A stretch of DNA of 64,000 nt, from positions 62,001 through 126,000 of the forward strand of contig JAYFOV010000005.1 of assembly GCA_034928535.1 (NCBI GenBank), given 5' to 3'. Within the stretch, counting starts at the first letter, position 1. Each line of letters opens with the position of its first letter. This stretch comes from CAXXOK01 sp001604115. Its GTDB lineage: Bacteria > Bacillota > Clostridia > Christensenellales > Aristaeellaceae. A program made the translations under genes and the position numbers. Positions 17,242 through 26,039 of the stretch are shown here, piece after piece. Under the pieces are notes generated by a model that saw only the letters and a list, made by a program, of their open reading frames with translations, had not been told where the DNA came from and made no database searches.

Positions 17242-17275
17242 AAGACCCCGCCGCGACATCGTGCAGCGAGGTCTT
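17242..17275 (-). terminator. Terminator after the M15-like gene
   Basis: The minus-strand stem has 13 base pairs including G-U pairs, with a loop of about 8 and a tTTTGTTT tail, about 70 bases past the stop at 17347. Confidence 0.7.
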
Positions 17276-17346
17276 GTGGTTCGCAAACTCCACATATATA
17301 GGCGTGTGTTAGGCTTGCATTGTCCCAAACGAAAGCGCGGGGCACT

Positions 17347-18543
17347 TTACTGCTGGTAGGTGTAGGCCATGACCAAACCGCCCAAGTTGTCCAAGCTGGC
17401 TGTATAGCCACTGGCCGGGTTAGGCACGGGCACATCATAGCTTTCAGCGTTCTCTACTTCCATACGGTAGATTTCATAGCGCAGCGCACCATCTTCGTAA
17501 ATGCAGATGTGCGGGTGCTGTGCCAAAAACTCGATGTACTCCTCCAGGCAATACCCCATGATGCGCATCGCGGTGGCATGTGCCTGCCCCACATAGCGGT
17601 ATAGGTTGAGCTGCGCGCTCACGCCTGTTTTGTAGCTCTTGTCCTCCCAAGCGGGCGTAAGAAAATCCTGCGTGGGGAAGCGAAACACTACGCCATATTT
17701 CCAGCTATTATCGGTAAACCATTTACCTTGATCGGTCTCCTGGAATTTTTGGCGTGCAATTTCCGGTTTTTCCTTGTTATACAAGCCCATCGAAAAAGCC
17801 ATACCGGACTGAAACTCGCTGGTTCCAGGGTAATTGACAGTTTTTTTGGTTTGCTCAATCAGGATATCGCCGCTATACTTGCTGCTGAGCTTTTCCATCT
17901 GCTTGTTAAAGAGTTCTGTCTGTGTATCGTTACTGCGGTATGCTTCGCGTACGATATAATCTGCTAAGCCTGCCGTGGCGGCGTCATTGACCATGGTTTG
18001 CAGCGCATCAAACGCCACCGGAAACAACCGCACGTTGCCATCGGTCACGGCAATTTTCCAGCCGCTGGTGTTCCCCACGCTCACCAAAGTCGCATCCGAA
18101 AAATCGGCCGGCAAGGGATGCCAAGGGTTCACCAGCAACAAACCGCCCACAATCAGGCTTTGCCGATCCACCGTCACGGAGTAGGTGTTTTCCAGATCAG
18201 CGTAACCTTCATCTTCAAGGCGCCAAGCTTTTTCCTCCAGCGTCGTTTCCCAGAAGGCAAGCGCCTGCTGATCTGCGGCTGTATTCCCCGCAGGATTGCC
18301 GGCGGCATTTTGACTATTGATCAACTCATTGAGCTTAGCATTGAACTCCTGCTCCCCATCGATGTTGATCTTCTCAATCTCTGCACGTTTGGCGCGGTAA
18401 TCGGTCTGCACCGCATTATTGCATAACGCAAACACCACTGCGCTCAGCACCGCCACGCCAAGGAAAAGCAACGTGACCCGCAGCAGAAGCTGGTAAGGAT
18501 CCCGCTTCATTTTATGGATTTTGTGATTGGTATTGATTCGCAT
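17347..18543 (-). CDS. M15/VanY-like protein with zinc-binding residues lost
   Basis: 398 residues from ATG at 18543. A basic N-terminus and one membrane segment (residues about 18-42) lead into a long linker (Gln/Asn/Ala-rich near 95-115), then an M15 fold. The motif that is SEHQxGxAxD in active DD-carboxypeptidases reads TSEFQSGMAFSM, so the zinc His and Asp are both replaced. The EPWHxRYVG motif reads LNLYRYVGQAHA, losing the third zinc His. The surrounding fold (RYVG, HA, LEEYIEFL) is kept. It is therefore probably a non-catalytic peptidoglycan-binding or regulatory relative, not an enzyme. It follows parB by 38 bases in the same direction. Confidence 0.75.
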   Translation of the reverse strand: MRINTNHKIHKMKRDPYQLLLRVTLLFLGVAVLSAVVFALCNNAVQTDYRAKRAEIEKINIDGEQEFNAKLNELINSQNAAGNPAGNTAADQQALAFWETTLEEKAWRLEDEGYADLENTYSVTVDRQSLIVGGLLLVNPWHPLPADFSDATLVSVGNTSGWKIAVTDGNVRLFPVAFDALQTMVNDAATAGLADYIVREAYRSNDTQTELFNKQMEKLSSKYSGDILIEQTKKTVNYPGTSEFQSGMAFSMGLYNKEKPEIARQKFQETDQGKWFTDNSWKYGVVFRFPTQDFLTPAWEDKSYKTGVSAQLNLYRYVGQAHATAMRIMGYCLEEYIEFLAQHPHICIYEDGALRYEIYRMEVENAESYDVPVPNPASGYTASLDNLGGLVMAYTYQQ

Positions 18544-18581
18544 AGTCACCACCCCATCTTGCTAGCGGTAAGGCTTGGACT

Positions 18582-19433
18582 TCAGTTGTTCAGCCGCCCG
18601 AACACCTCGTAAATGTGCTCCAGTTCCTGTGTGCTGCTGTAGCTCAGCGTGATCTTGCCCTTGCGCTCGTTACCGGACAGCGTAGTCTTGACGCCCAGCG
18701 CTTCCCGCATGGCATCTTCCAGGGAACTCAGTTCCGCGGTCAGGCTCCGCTTGGGCGTCGCCAAGGCCGCTGCCTGCATTGCCGGTTTCTGCGCCATCTC
18801 TTCCAGTTTGCGCACGTTATAGCCATGGAGTACGCACTGGCGTGCCAATTCCAATTGCCTGCCCTCCGGGGATACCCCCGCCAGCACGCGCGCATGCCCT
18901 GCCGAGAGCTCTCCGCCAATCACCAATTGGATCACACTGTCAGGCAGGGTGAGCAAGCGCAGCAGATTGGCAACCGCCGGACGGCTCTTGCCGAGGCTTT
19001 TGGCCGCCTCCTCCTGGGTGTAACCGCACTGCTTCATCAGCTCGCGGATAGCCTGGGCTTCTTCAATGGGGTTAAGATCCTCCCGCTGAAGGTTTTCGAT
19101 CAGCGCTGCTTCCATCTGCTGGGCATCGGTCAGGCTTCGTGTGATGCAGGGTATCGTTTCAAGCCCTGCCAGCCGCGCCGCACGGTAGCGTCGTTCCCCC
19201 GCAACAATACGGTAACGCGTGCCGTTTTCCACAACCAGGATCGGCTGCAGTATTCCCGCATGCCGGATGCTTTCCGCCAGCTGTTCCAGCGCTTCCTTCT
19301 CAAATTCCTTGCGGGGTTGGGATAAGTTCGGGTCGATGTCCGCAATGGGGATATCGCGCACTGTAGTGTCCAAAAAAGCGTCATTTTGCGGAAGGAGGGC
19401 GTCCAAGCCCCGCCCCAGTCCGGTTTTCTTCAA
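18582..19433 (-). CDS. parB: Chromosome partition protein ParB (Spo0J)
   Basis: 283 residues. It opens with KKTGLGRGLDALLP, typical of Spo0J. The N-terminal CTPase/clamp domain carries GERRYRAARLAG, followed by a helix-turn-helix (YTQEEAAKSLGKSRPAVANLLRLL) that binds parS, and a C-terminal dimerisation region (KGKITLSYSSTQELEHIYEVF). It loads on parS and slides as a CTP-gated clamp. It starts 44 bases after parA. No parS site could be confirmed by eye in the window. Confidence 0.95.
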   Translation of the reverse strand: MKKTGLGRGLDALLPQNDAFLDTTVRDIPIADIDPNLSQPRKEFEKEALEQLAESIRHAGILQPILVVENGTRYRIVAGERRYRAARLAGLETIPCITRSLTDAQQMEAALIENLQREDLNPIEEAQAIRELMKQCGYTQEEAAKSLGKSRPAVANLLRLLTLPDSVIQLVIGGELSAGHARVLAGVSPEGRQLELARQCVLHGYNVRKLEEMAQKPAMQAAALATPKRSLTAELSSLEDAMREALGVKTTLSGNERKGKITLSYSSTQELEHIYEVFGRLNN

Positions 19434-19477
19434 AAGGGATGCCTCCTTCTGCTTTGCAATCCATGAATCATCGTGCG

Positions 19478-20236
19478 CTATCCGTTGCGCTCCAAAATTT
19501 CACGCGCCAGTTGCCGATAGGATTCGGCGCCCAGACTCTTGCTGTCATATAGGTGGATCGGCTGCCCATGGCTGGGCGCTTCACCCAAACGGATGTTGCG
19601 CGGAATTGCCGTTGCGTACACTTTGTTTTTAAAGTATTTTTTGACGGAATCGACCACCTGAAGCCCCAAATTGGTGCGGCCGTCCAGCATGGTCAGCAGC
19701 ACCCCTTCAATGTCCAAACCGGGATTGAAGCTGTGCTTGACCCGGTTAATGGTGTTGACCAAACTGGATACACCTTCCAGCGCATAATACTCACACTGCA
19801 CAGGAATCAGCACACGTTGGGCGGCGCACAGGGCGTTGACGGTCAATAAGCCCAACGAGGGCGGACAATCAATAAAAATAAAATCGTATTCCTGTTCAAT
19901 GCTCTGCACAGCACGCTTGAGCCGATATTCCCGCTCTTGCAGGTCCTTCAGCTCCAACTCCGCGCCCGCCAGACGGATATCCGCCGGCGCAAGCTTCAGG
20001 CCGGGGACGCCCGTCTCCACCACGGCTGCCCCCAATGTGGTGCGTCCCATGATCGCTTCATATACAGTTACGCTGCCGGCGCGCAGGCCAAGGCCGCTTG
20101 TAGAGTTGCCCTGCGGATCCAGGTCAATCAGCAGGATCCGCTTGCCGATCTCCGCCAGGCATGCGGTCAGGTTTATGGCCGTGGTCGTTTTGCCTACGCC
20201 GCCTTTTTGATTGGTGATGGCAATCGTCTTTCCCAT
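19478..20236 (-). CDS. parA: Chromosome partition ATPase ParA (Soj)
   Basis: 252 residues from ATG at 20236, chosen because cgagg lies 9 bases upstream and the protein then begins MGKTIAITNQKGGVGKTTTA. The deviant Walker A (KGGVGKTT), Walker A' (LIDLDPQGNSTSG) and Walker B (DFIFIDCPPSLGLL) are intact. It is a DNA-bound dimer that works with ParB to segregate or position the origin. First gene of a parA-parB-(M15-like) transcript with its own promoter. Confidence 0.95.
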   Translation of the reverse strand: MGKTIAITNQKGGVGKTTTAINLTACLAEIGKRILLIDLDPQGNSTSGLGLRAGSVTVYEAIMGRTTLGAAVVETGVPGLKLAPADIRLAGAELELKDLQEREYRLKRAVQSIEQEYDFIFIDCPPSLGLLTVNALCAAQRVLIPVQCEYYALEGVSSLVNTINRVKHSFNPGLDIEGVLLTMLDGRTNLGLQVVDSVKKYFKNKVYATAIPRNIRLGEAPSHGQPIHLYDSKSLGAESYRQLAREILERNG

Positions 20237-20279
20237 TGCTTCAGTCCTCGTTCCGTTTTGCTGTCGATCATTCCTGCTC

Positions 20280-20308
20280 ATTCTACCGTTTTTTCAGGCA
20301 AATGTAAA
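20280..20308 (-). promoter_or_regulatory. Promoter of parAB
   Basis: Minus strand TTTACA (20303-20308), 17-base spacer, TAGAAT (20280-20285), about 45 bases before parA. Confidence 0.7.
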
Positions 20309-20324
20309 GCCCGCCGAAAGGCAA

Positions 20325-20350
20325 AGCACGCCGCAGCGGGCGGCGTTGCT
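20325..20350 (-). terminator. Hairpin after the second M15 gene
   Basis: GC-rich stem (20325-20334 with 20340-20350, one bulged base) just past the stop at 20359, with a short T-rich stretch on the minus strand. It overlaps the region just upstream of the parA promoter. Confidence 0.5.
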
Positions 20351-20358
20351 TGTGTTGC

Positions 20359-21240
20359 CTAAAAGGAAAGCGAAACTTCCGCATCGCCATCCTCGCCATA
20401 GACCTCCAGCACTGTGGATTCTATGCCGTTGGATTTGCGTGTTGCCTCTATCAATTTTTGCGCATCCAGATCGCCGCCTGCTGCGGTAAAATCAGTCAGT
20501 GCCTGCTGGTAGGCTTCGTAAAACTCCTCCATGCATTTGCCGCTGACCTTCAAATACCCCGCGATCTCACGACCCACATAGCGCAAATGCCAGGGTTCGT
20601 AAGGCACGCGGGTCAGCTCCTCCTTATCCTCCGGGTATCGGAGCACAAATCCATATTGAATACAGTTTTCTTCCATCCACTGTGCTTCCGGCGTTTGGTA
20701 GAAGGAATCATTCATATATTGATTGGTTGCATTATAATTCACGCTCAGCACGTCGCAGGCCATGCCTGTCTGGTGCTCGCTGGCGCCGGGAGGGCTGCTG
20801 ATCCCATCGTCCACGCCATTGTTGCGCGCAAGGTAGTTGTTGTAGGTCGTCTTTTGCGTGCCATAGCTGCGGAAGCCGCTCTTGAGGATCAAGCGCAGCC
20901 CTGCATCGTTTTGAAACTGTTTTTCCACCCACTCGCCCTTGCTGTTCTGAACACGGTAGGTATATTCCTTTACTAACTGCGCATCTTCAAACATCTTGGT
21001 CAGCGCTTCGGACGCCTCTTTGCGAAGCTCGATCTTGCTGCTGGAAGCGCGCTTGACGGTCGCAGCCACCAGATCCTCCGGCTTATAGCTCTCCTCCAGC
21101 AGATGATCACGGTTCACCAAGCGGGCATGGTCACTCATCAGCTCCGTGACAGATACGGGAAAGGACCATTCCGCCGCCAAGGCAGAAAGGCTGAACATAC
21201 AGATCCCCAGAGTCAGCAGCAGGGCGACGGCCTTTTTCAT
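20359..21240 (-). CDS. Secreted D-alanyl-D-alanine carboxypeptidase, M15 (VanY/DacB-like)
   Basis: 293 residues. A signal peptide (KKAVALLLTLGICMFSLSALAA, cut after ALA or LAA) is followed by an M15B peptidase domain with both zinc motifs intact: GASEHQTGMACDV and YEPWHLRYVG. It should trim the terminal D-Ala of peptidoglycan stem peptides outside the membrane. The ATG at 21240 overlaps the stop of the upstream M15 gene by 4 bases, so the two are translated together. The two paralogues differ strongly outside the active site, so this is an old duplication. Confidence 0.9.
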   Translation of the reverse strand: MKKAVALLLTLGICMFSLSALAAEWSFPVSVTELMSDHARLVNRDHLLEESYKPEDLVAATVKRASSSKIELRKEASEALTKMFEDAQLVKEYTYRVQNSKGEWVEKQFQNDAGLRLILKSGFRSYGTQKTTYNNYLARNNGVDDGISSPPGASEHQTGMACDVLSVNYNATNQYMNDSFYQTPEAQWMEENCIQYGFVLRYPEDKEELTRVPYEPWHLRYVGREIAGYLKVSGKCMEEFYEAYQQALTDFTAAGGDLDAQKLIEATRKSNGIESTVLEVYGEDGDAEVSLSF

Positions 21241-21917
21241 GGAAGCACCTCATTTGAAATCTTGATCAGATACTCATAAATCGCTAAACGATGCGCGGAA
21301 ACATAGATTTCCAGCGGCTCGCCAAAGGATTGCAGCACCCTGGCGTGTTCCTTACCCACGTAGCGTACGTGCCAAGGCTCATAGGAGTAGCCTGTGATGC
21401 TTTCCTTCCCCTCCAGATACCGCACCACAAAACCAAACCGCCATGCGTTTTCCGCCACCCAAAGCCCCGCCTTGGTTTTGCCAAAGCCGCCGTTGAGGTT
21501 GGAGCCGCCAAGCTTGGCCACATCCATCGCCACACCCATCTGGTGCTCACTGGTGCCGGGCAGGGCCACATAGGCGTCCGCGGTGGCCTGACCCGCAGTC
21601 TTTTGCTTGCGAGCATAGATCGTGCTCTGCTTGCTGTAGCTGCGGTAACCTGATACGGTGGATAATGGAGCGCCTTCCGCTTTGGCGGCGGCAAACATCG
21701 CTTCCAGCGCGGTAGCGGCTTCATCTTTCATGGATTGCTTCATGCCCACTGCATTGACAACACGCAACTCCGGTACATAATCCTCGCTGATGATATGCTC
21801 ACGATTGACCAAAAAGAGGGAGCCGTCGACTGCTTTATCCGGCATCGCGGCTTCCATGCCCCCTTTGAGCAATGTGGCGGACAGGGTAATGATGGCAACG
21901 ATTTTTTGAACGCTCAA
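21237..21917 (-). CDS. D-alanyl-D-alanine carboxypeptidase, M15 (VanY-like)
   Basis: About 226 residues from a TTG at 21917, chosen because gggag lies 10 bases upstream and a hydrophobic N-terminal segment (KIVAIITLSATLL) then opens the protein. A GTG at 21926 is the alternative. The catalytic motifs GTSEHQMGVAMDV and YEPWHVRYVG are complete. The short hydrophobic N-terminus is a signal peptide or anchor. It lies about 120 bases downstream of hflX and overlaps the next M15 gene. Peptidoglycan trimming is expected; the start is uncertain. Confidence 0.85.
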   Translation of the reverse strand: MSVQKIVAIITLSATLLKGGMEAAMPDKAVDGSLFLVNREHIISEDYVPELRVVNAVGMKQSMKDEAATALEAMFAAAKAEGAPLSTVSGYRSYSKQSTIYARKQKTAGQATADAYVALPGTSEHQMGVAMDVAKLGGSNLNGGFGKTKAGLWVAENAWRFGFVVRYLEGKESITGYSYEPWHVRYVGKEHARVLQSFGEPLEIYVSAHRLAIYEYLIKISNEVLP

Positions 21918-22034
21918 CGATTTCACACTCCCGGGAAAATGGCTGCGGCTCCCTGCGGTTTTCCAGAGTTGACGCTGCAACCCCGATGTTCTTGGAACCG
22001 GAGCACCGCAAAATGCCTGTAAGCCTAAACACAA

Positions 22035-23807
22035 CTAGAGAATTTCGTCACCAACCAGCTGTGCTCCTTCTTTGCAGGCACTTTTTACAATGCGCTCATC
22101 CGCGCGAAGGGTCAACAGCACCCCCTCAGCGGTGTGCTCCTGTGCATGGATGCCGCCGTTACGGTGCAAACGATCCAGCAGCGCATAGCTGGAAAACGGG
22201 ATGAGCAGTTTGACCATCTGCGTGCCCTTGCTCAGCGCTTCCTCAATATGCAGGAGCAATGCTTCCACGCCTGCGCCACCGGCGGCGCTGAGCTGCAGCG
22301 CACCCGGTAATGCATCCGCGGCGGGCGTGACCAGGTCACATTTGTTCAGCACATCGATGCGCGGCGCTTCCGTTGCGCCCAGGCTTTCCAACACTTCCAT
22401 GACCGTTTGGTGTTGTTGGTGCATCTCCGGGCTGGCCGCGTCGGACACAATGACCACCACGGTTGCCAGCGCAGCTTCCTCCAAGGTGGCACGGAAGGCC
22501 TTGACCAGTTCGTGAGGCAATTTGCGGATAAACCCGACCGTATCCACCAACAAAATCTGCCCACCGTGAGGCAAGCTGATCGGGCGGCTCACGCTGTCCA
22601 GGGTGGCGAAAAGCTCATCCTTTGCATAGACGCTGGCTCCCGTCATCCGGTTAAACAGTGTAGATTTACCTGCGTTGGTGTAACCCACCAAAGCAACGAT
22701 CGGTGTTTGGCGCTTTTCCCGATCCTGCCTGCGCAGGGAGCGTTGACGGTCGATGCCCTGCAGTTGCGTCTCCAAATCGTTCAGCCTTTCGCGGATGCGC
22801 CGGCGGCTCACTTCCAGCTTGCTCTCGCCAGGGCCGCGTGTGCCGATGCCGCCTGCCAGACGGCTGAGCACCAGTCCCTGCCCCAACAACCGCTGGGAAC
22901 GGTATTTGAGCTGCGCCATTTCCACCTGCAACTTGCCTTCGCGCGTGTTGGCACGTGAAGCAAAAATGTCCAGGATCAGCGCTGTGCGGTCGATCACCTT
23001 GACGCGCAAAATCTCTTCCAGATTTTTTTGCATGACACCGGTCAGTTCTTCATCAAAAATCACAAGATCCGCTTTGGCGGCCTGCGCGGCCAAAGCCAGC
23101 TCCTCTGCCTTGCCCTGCCCGATGCAATAGGCGCTGTCGGGTTTCTTGCGCTTTTGCAGCACAGTGAGCACGCTTTCGGCGCCGGCTGTTTTGGCCAGCT
23201 GCGCCAGCTCCACCAGCGATTCTTCGCTTTCAATGCCAACCAGCACGGCTTTCTCCTGCGTGCCCTGCTGCTTGGGCTCATCCGCGATAAAATCCGCATC
23301 GATTTCCAAAATATGTTCCATCCAAGTCGCATCCGGTATACGCCTGGCATTGACCACCTGGGCGCGCTCCACCTCACCAGGGGCAGCGGGATTTACAAAA
23401 GCGCACTCGGCTGTAGTGGGTTTTCCGTCGCCATCCACACCTACGGCGCAAAGCGCATCAAAGCGAAGGCTGGTAAGCGCACTCAAATCCACCCCGCTGA
23501 GTTTGCCGGAGCCGCCGGGATGCGTATGGATGCAGCGCACCATGGAAAGCCTGCGCTCACTCCTGCGCAGGCGTAAATCAGGCAGATCCACATGATCCGC
23601 CTTGCCAATGATCAGATCGACCACCTCGCCAAAGCGGGTGATGTAAATGGCGATCTCGCGGTTGAGGAACACAGAATAGCCGCAGAGCTGTGTGAGCAGC
23701 TCCTGCGGCATAAAGACATCGGCTTCAATGGGGTAGTCATAAATGGCTTTCATCTCAGCCAGCATGCTGTTGCGAACCCCGTCTATATTTCCGTGGATTT
23801 CGGGCAT
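22035..23807 (-). CDS. hflX: HflX-type GTPase with N-terminal JAMM/MPN-like domain
   Basis: 590 residues from ATG at 23807 (aaagga upstream), about 160-190 longer than most HflX. Residues about 1-180 hold a perfect JAMM pattern, HTHPGGSGKLSGVD (H94, H96, S104, D107), with candidate catalytic Glu at 51 or 61. The HflX region follows: the glycine-rich GTRGPGESKLE, then the G domain with GYTNAGKSTLFN (G1), DTVGFIRKLP (G3) and LNKCDLV (G4). HflX rescues or splits stalled ribosomes. The extra domain has the metal-site residues of deubiquitinase- or RadC-like folds, but its substrate is unknown. It lies downstream of iscU. Confidence 0.9.
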   Translation of the reverse strand: MPEIHGNIDGVRNSMLAEMKAIYDYPIEADVFMPQELLTQLCGYSVFLNREIAIYITRFGEVVDLIIGKADHVDLPDLRLRRSERRLSMVRCIHTHPGGSGKLSGVDLSALTSLRFDALCAVGVDGDGKPTTAECAFVNPAAPGEVERAQVVNARRIPDATWMEHILEIDADFIADEPKQQGTQEKAVLVGIESEESLVELAQLAKTAGAESVLTVLQKRKKPDSAYCIGQGKAEELALAAQAAKADLVIFDEELTGVMQKNLEEILRVKVIDRTALILDIFASRANTREGKLQVEMAQLKYRSQRLLGQGLVLSRLAGGIGTRGPGESKLEVSRRRIRERLNDLETQLQGIDRQRSLRRQDREKRQTPIVALVGYTNAGKSTLFNRMTGASVYAKDELFATLDSVSRPISLPHGGQILLVDTVGFIRKLPHELVKAFRATLEEAALATVVVIVSDAASPEMHQQHQTVMEVLESLGATEAPRIDVLNKCDLVTPAADALPGALQLSAAGGAGVEALLLHIEEALSKGTQMVKLLIPFSSYALLDRLHRNGGIHAQEHTAEGVLLTLRADERIVKSACKEGAQLVGDEIL

Positions 23808-23914
23808 ATTCTGTCCTTTCAGCTCCACGCGGGGTTATGTCCATCCTTTGCGGGCAAGACCTTGGCGCACCGCCCTACGGCGCGCCCGCCGTGTTCCGCA
23901 CTCTGGAAGTATGG

Positions 23915-24289
23915 TCAGCCCTGCGTGTGTTTCTTTTGATAATCGTCCAGCGCGGCATGGATGGCTTCCTCTGCCAGCACTGAACAGTGCATCTTCACGG
24001 GAGGCAGCCCGTCCAGCGCCTCCGCGACCGCCTTGTTGGTAAGGCTAAGCGCTTCCTCAACGGTCTTGCCTTTGATCATTTCAGTGGCCATGCTGCTGGT
24101 CGCTACTGCAGCGCAGCACCCAAAGGTCTTGAACTTGACATCGGTGATCACGTTATCTTCCACACGGATATCCATTTTCATGATGTCGCCGCATTTGGCA
24201 TTGCCCACCGTGCCGGAACCGCTGGCATTTTCAAGCTCGCCCACATTACGGGGGTTTTCAAAGTGATCCATCACTTTTTCGGAATACAT
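23915..24289 (-). CDS. iscU: Fe-S cluster scaffold protein, NifU/IscU family
   Basis: 124 residues from ATG at 24289 (aaaggagg 9 bases upstream). The three cluster-ligand cysteines are present: NAKCGD, FGCCAAVATSS and MHCSVLAEEAI. It receives sulfur from the IscS-type desulfurase encoded 84 bases upstream and builds 2Fe-2S or 4Fe-4S clusters for transfer. The length fits the minimal Clostridial IscU with no extra C-terminal Nfu domain. Confidence 0.93.
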   Translation of the reverse strand: MYSEKVMDHFENPRNVGELENASGSGTVGNAKCGDIMKMDIRVEDNVITDVKFKTFGCCAAVATSSMATEMIKGKTVEEALSLTNKAVAEALDGLPPVKMHCSVLAEEAIHAALDDYQKKHTQG

Positions 24290-24373
24290 AAGGGTAACCT
24301 CCTTTAATCGTAACGTATTCAAGGGATCAAATCATCCCCAAAGATACGGCGCCATGCCGTGGAAAGTGTCGCT

Positions 24374-25540
24374 TCAGGAGAGCGGGCTCATGGCACGCAG
24401 GGTTTTGACTATACCCGGCAGCACATCCAGCACGTAATCCACATCCGCACCCGTATTGTTATTGCCCAGCGAAAGCCGCAGGCTTCCATGCGCGATCTCA
24501 TGCGGCAAACCGATTGCCAGCAGCACATGGGAGGGGTCCAGGCTGCCGCTGGTGCACGCGGAGCCGCTGGAAGCTGCCACGCCCACCAAATCCAGCCGCA
24601 TTAGCAGCGACTCCCCTTCAATAAAACGTACGCTAACGTTGGCATTGCCCGGCAGGCGTTCCGTGGGATGGCCGTTCATGCGCACATCCGGAATGGTGTT
24701 CAGAATGCCGGAGATCAGGCGGTCACGCAGCAGGGTCAGGCGCTCGGCATGCGCGGGCTGCTCCGCTATGGCCAGCTCGATAGCCTTGCCCAGCCCTACA
24801 ATGGAGGCTAGGTTTTCCGTGCCTGCACGGAGGTTGCGTTCCTGTGCGCCACCATAGATCAGGTTGCTCATGCGCACGCCCTTACGGATGTACAGAGCCC
24901 CAACGCCCTTGGGGCCATGGAACTTGTGCGCCGACAGGCTCAGCATATCCACACCCCATGCTACTACATTCACCGAAATGGCGCCGATGGCTTGCACCGC
25001 ATCCGTATGGAAAAGCACGCCCGCCTCCCTGGCGATTTTGCTGATCTCGGCAATCGGTTGCAGCGTGCCGATCTCGTTATTGGCCGCCATAATAGTGATC
25101 AGTACCGTATCTTCCGCGATGGCGGCCTTTACATCGGCAGGGTTTACCCGGCCGTATTCATCCACAGGGAGGTAGGTAACGCGGTATCCTTGCTTGTGCT
25201 CCAGGTACTCACAGGTATGCAGCACGGCATGGTGCTCCACGCTGCTGGTAATGATATGCTTGCCCTTTTTTTGCAGCATTTCCGTAGCGCAGCGAATCGC
25301 CCAATTATCGCTCTCGCTGCCCCCTGCCGTGAAGTAGATTTCCTGCGGCTGCGCACCAATGGCCGCGGCAACCTGCTTGCGTGCGGCTTCCACCGCGCGC
25401 TTGGCATCACGCCCTACGCTATGGATAGAGCTTGGATTGCCATAGTGCTCCGTGAACCACGGGAGCATTGCATCCAATACATCCTTACGCACGGCAGTGG
25501 TAGCTGCGTTGTCCATGTATACGTTTCGCTTATCGTTCAT
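24374..25540 (-). CDS. iscS: Cysteine desulfurase, NifS/IscS family
   Basis: 388 residues from ATG at 25540 (gaggaa 7 bases upstream), giving the usual N-terminus NVYMDNAATTAV. The PLP lysine is in LSAHKFHGPKG and the catalytic cysteine is on the mobile loop SSGSACTSGSLDPSHVL, typical of group I desulfurases. It converts cysteine to alanine and supplies persulfide sulfur to IscU. It begins one base after the iscR stop, so it is in the same transcript and presumably repressed by it. Confidence 0.95.
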   Translation of the reverse strand: MNDKRNVYMDNAATTAVRKDVLDAMLPWFTEHYGNPSSIHSVGRDAKRAVEAARKQVAAAIGAQPQEIYFTAGGSESDNWAIRCATEMLQKKGKHIITSSVEHHAVLHTCEYLEHKQGYRVTYLPVDEYGRVNPADVKAAIAEDTVLITIMAANNEIGTLQPIAEISKIAREAGVLFHTDAVQAIGAISVNVVAWGVDMLSLSAHKFHGPKGVGALYIRKGVRMSNLIYGGAQERNLRAGTENLASIVGLGKAIELAIAEQPAHAERLTLLRDRLISGILNTIPDVRMNGHPTERLPGNANVSVRFIEGESLLMRLDLVGVAASSGSACTSGSLDPSHVLLAIGLPHEIAHGSLRLSLGNNNTGADVDYVLDVLPGIVKTLRAMSPLS

Positions 25541-25541
25541 G

Positions 25542-25958
25542 TCACATTTCCTCGCATTCGTCTTCTTCAAACATATCGCCCAGCGTAACGCCGGCCAGTT
25601 CCCGGTTGATGGAATCCGTCAGGCGTTGCCACACTTTGCGCACAGGGCACTGGCAGGAGCGCTGACAAGAGCCTTCGTCGGACATGCATTCGCTCAGCGC
25701 CAGCGGCCCTTCCATGGCGTCGATCACTTCTAGGATGGTGGTTTGCTCCGGCGGTTTGGCAATTCGGTAGCCGCCCTGCACTCCCCGCACCGAGGTAACC
25801 AACCCTGCGCGGCGAAGATTTCCCAGAAGCTGCTCCAGATACTGCTTGGGCACGCCCGTCGTAGCAATGCTTTGCAGGCTCTGAGGGCCCTCGTCCTTAT
25901 GCTCGGCAAGATAATACATGGCATATAGCCCGTATTTCCCGCGTGTCGAAAGCTTCAT
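25542..25958 (-). CDS. iscR: Rrf2-family regulator (IscR-type)
   Basis: 138 residues. A winged helix-turn-helix (KLSTRGKYGLYAMYYLAE, then VPKQYLEQLLGNLRRAGLV) is followed by the Fe-S ligand region with CMSDEGSCQRSCQCPV, which carries the three conserved cysteines plus one extra. The tail is acidic (FEEDECEE). It should sense Fe-S status and control its own operon. A possible operator half-sites pair lies between its promoter and start codon. Confidence 0.9.
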   Translation of the reverse strand: MKLSTRGKYGLYAMYYLAEHKDEGPQSLQSIATTGVPKQYLEQLLGNLRRAGLVTSVRGVQGGYRIAKPPEQTTILEVIDAMEGPLALSECMSDEGSCQRSCQCPVRKVWQRLTDSINRELAGVTLGDMFEEDECEEM

Positions 25959-25973
25959 GGCACATCCCTTCTG

Positions 25974-25998
25974 AATACCCGACTAATTTCATCGGATT
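25974..25998 (-). promoter_or_regulatory. Candidate IscR operator
   Basis: The stretch reads cccgactaa-tttcatcgga, an imperfect inverted repeat of CCGACTAA-type half-sites that resemble Rrf2/IscR boxes of Clostridia. It lies between the promoter and iscR. Assigned by likeness only. Confidence 0.35.
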
Positions 25999-26006
25999 TC
26001 CGCAAC

Positions 26007-26036
26007 ATAATATCACTCCCGCCATGTGCTTGTCAA
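26007..26036 (-). promoter_or_regulatory. Promoter of iscRSU
   Basis: Minus strand TTGACA (26031-26036), 18-base spacer, TATTAT (26007-26012). Confidence 0.7.
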
Positions 26037-26039
26037 TGG

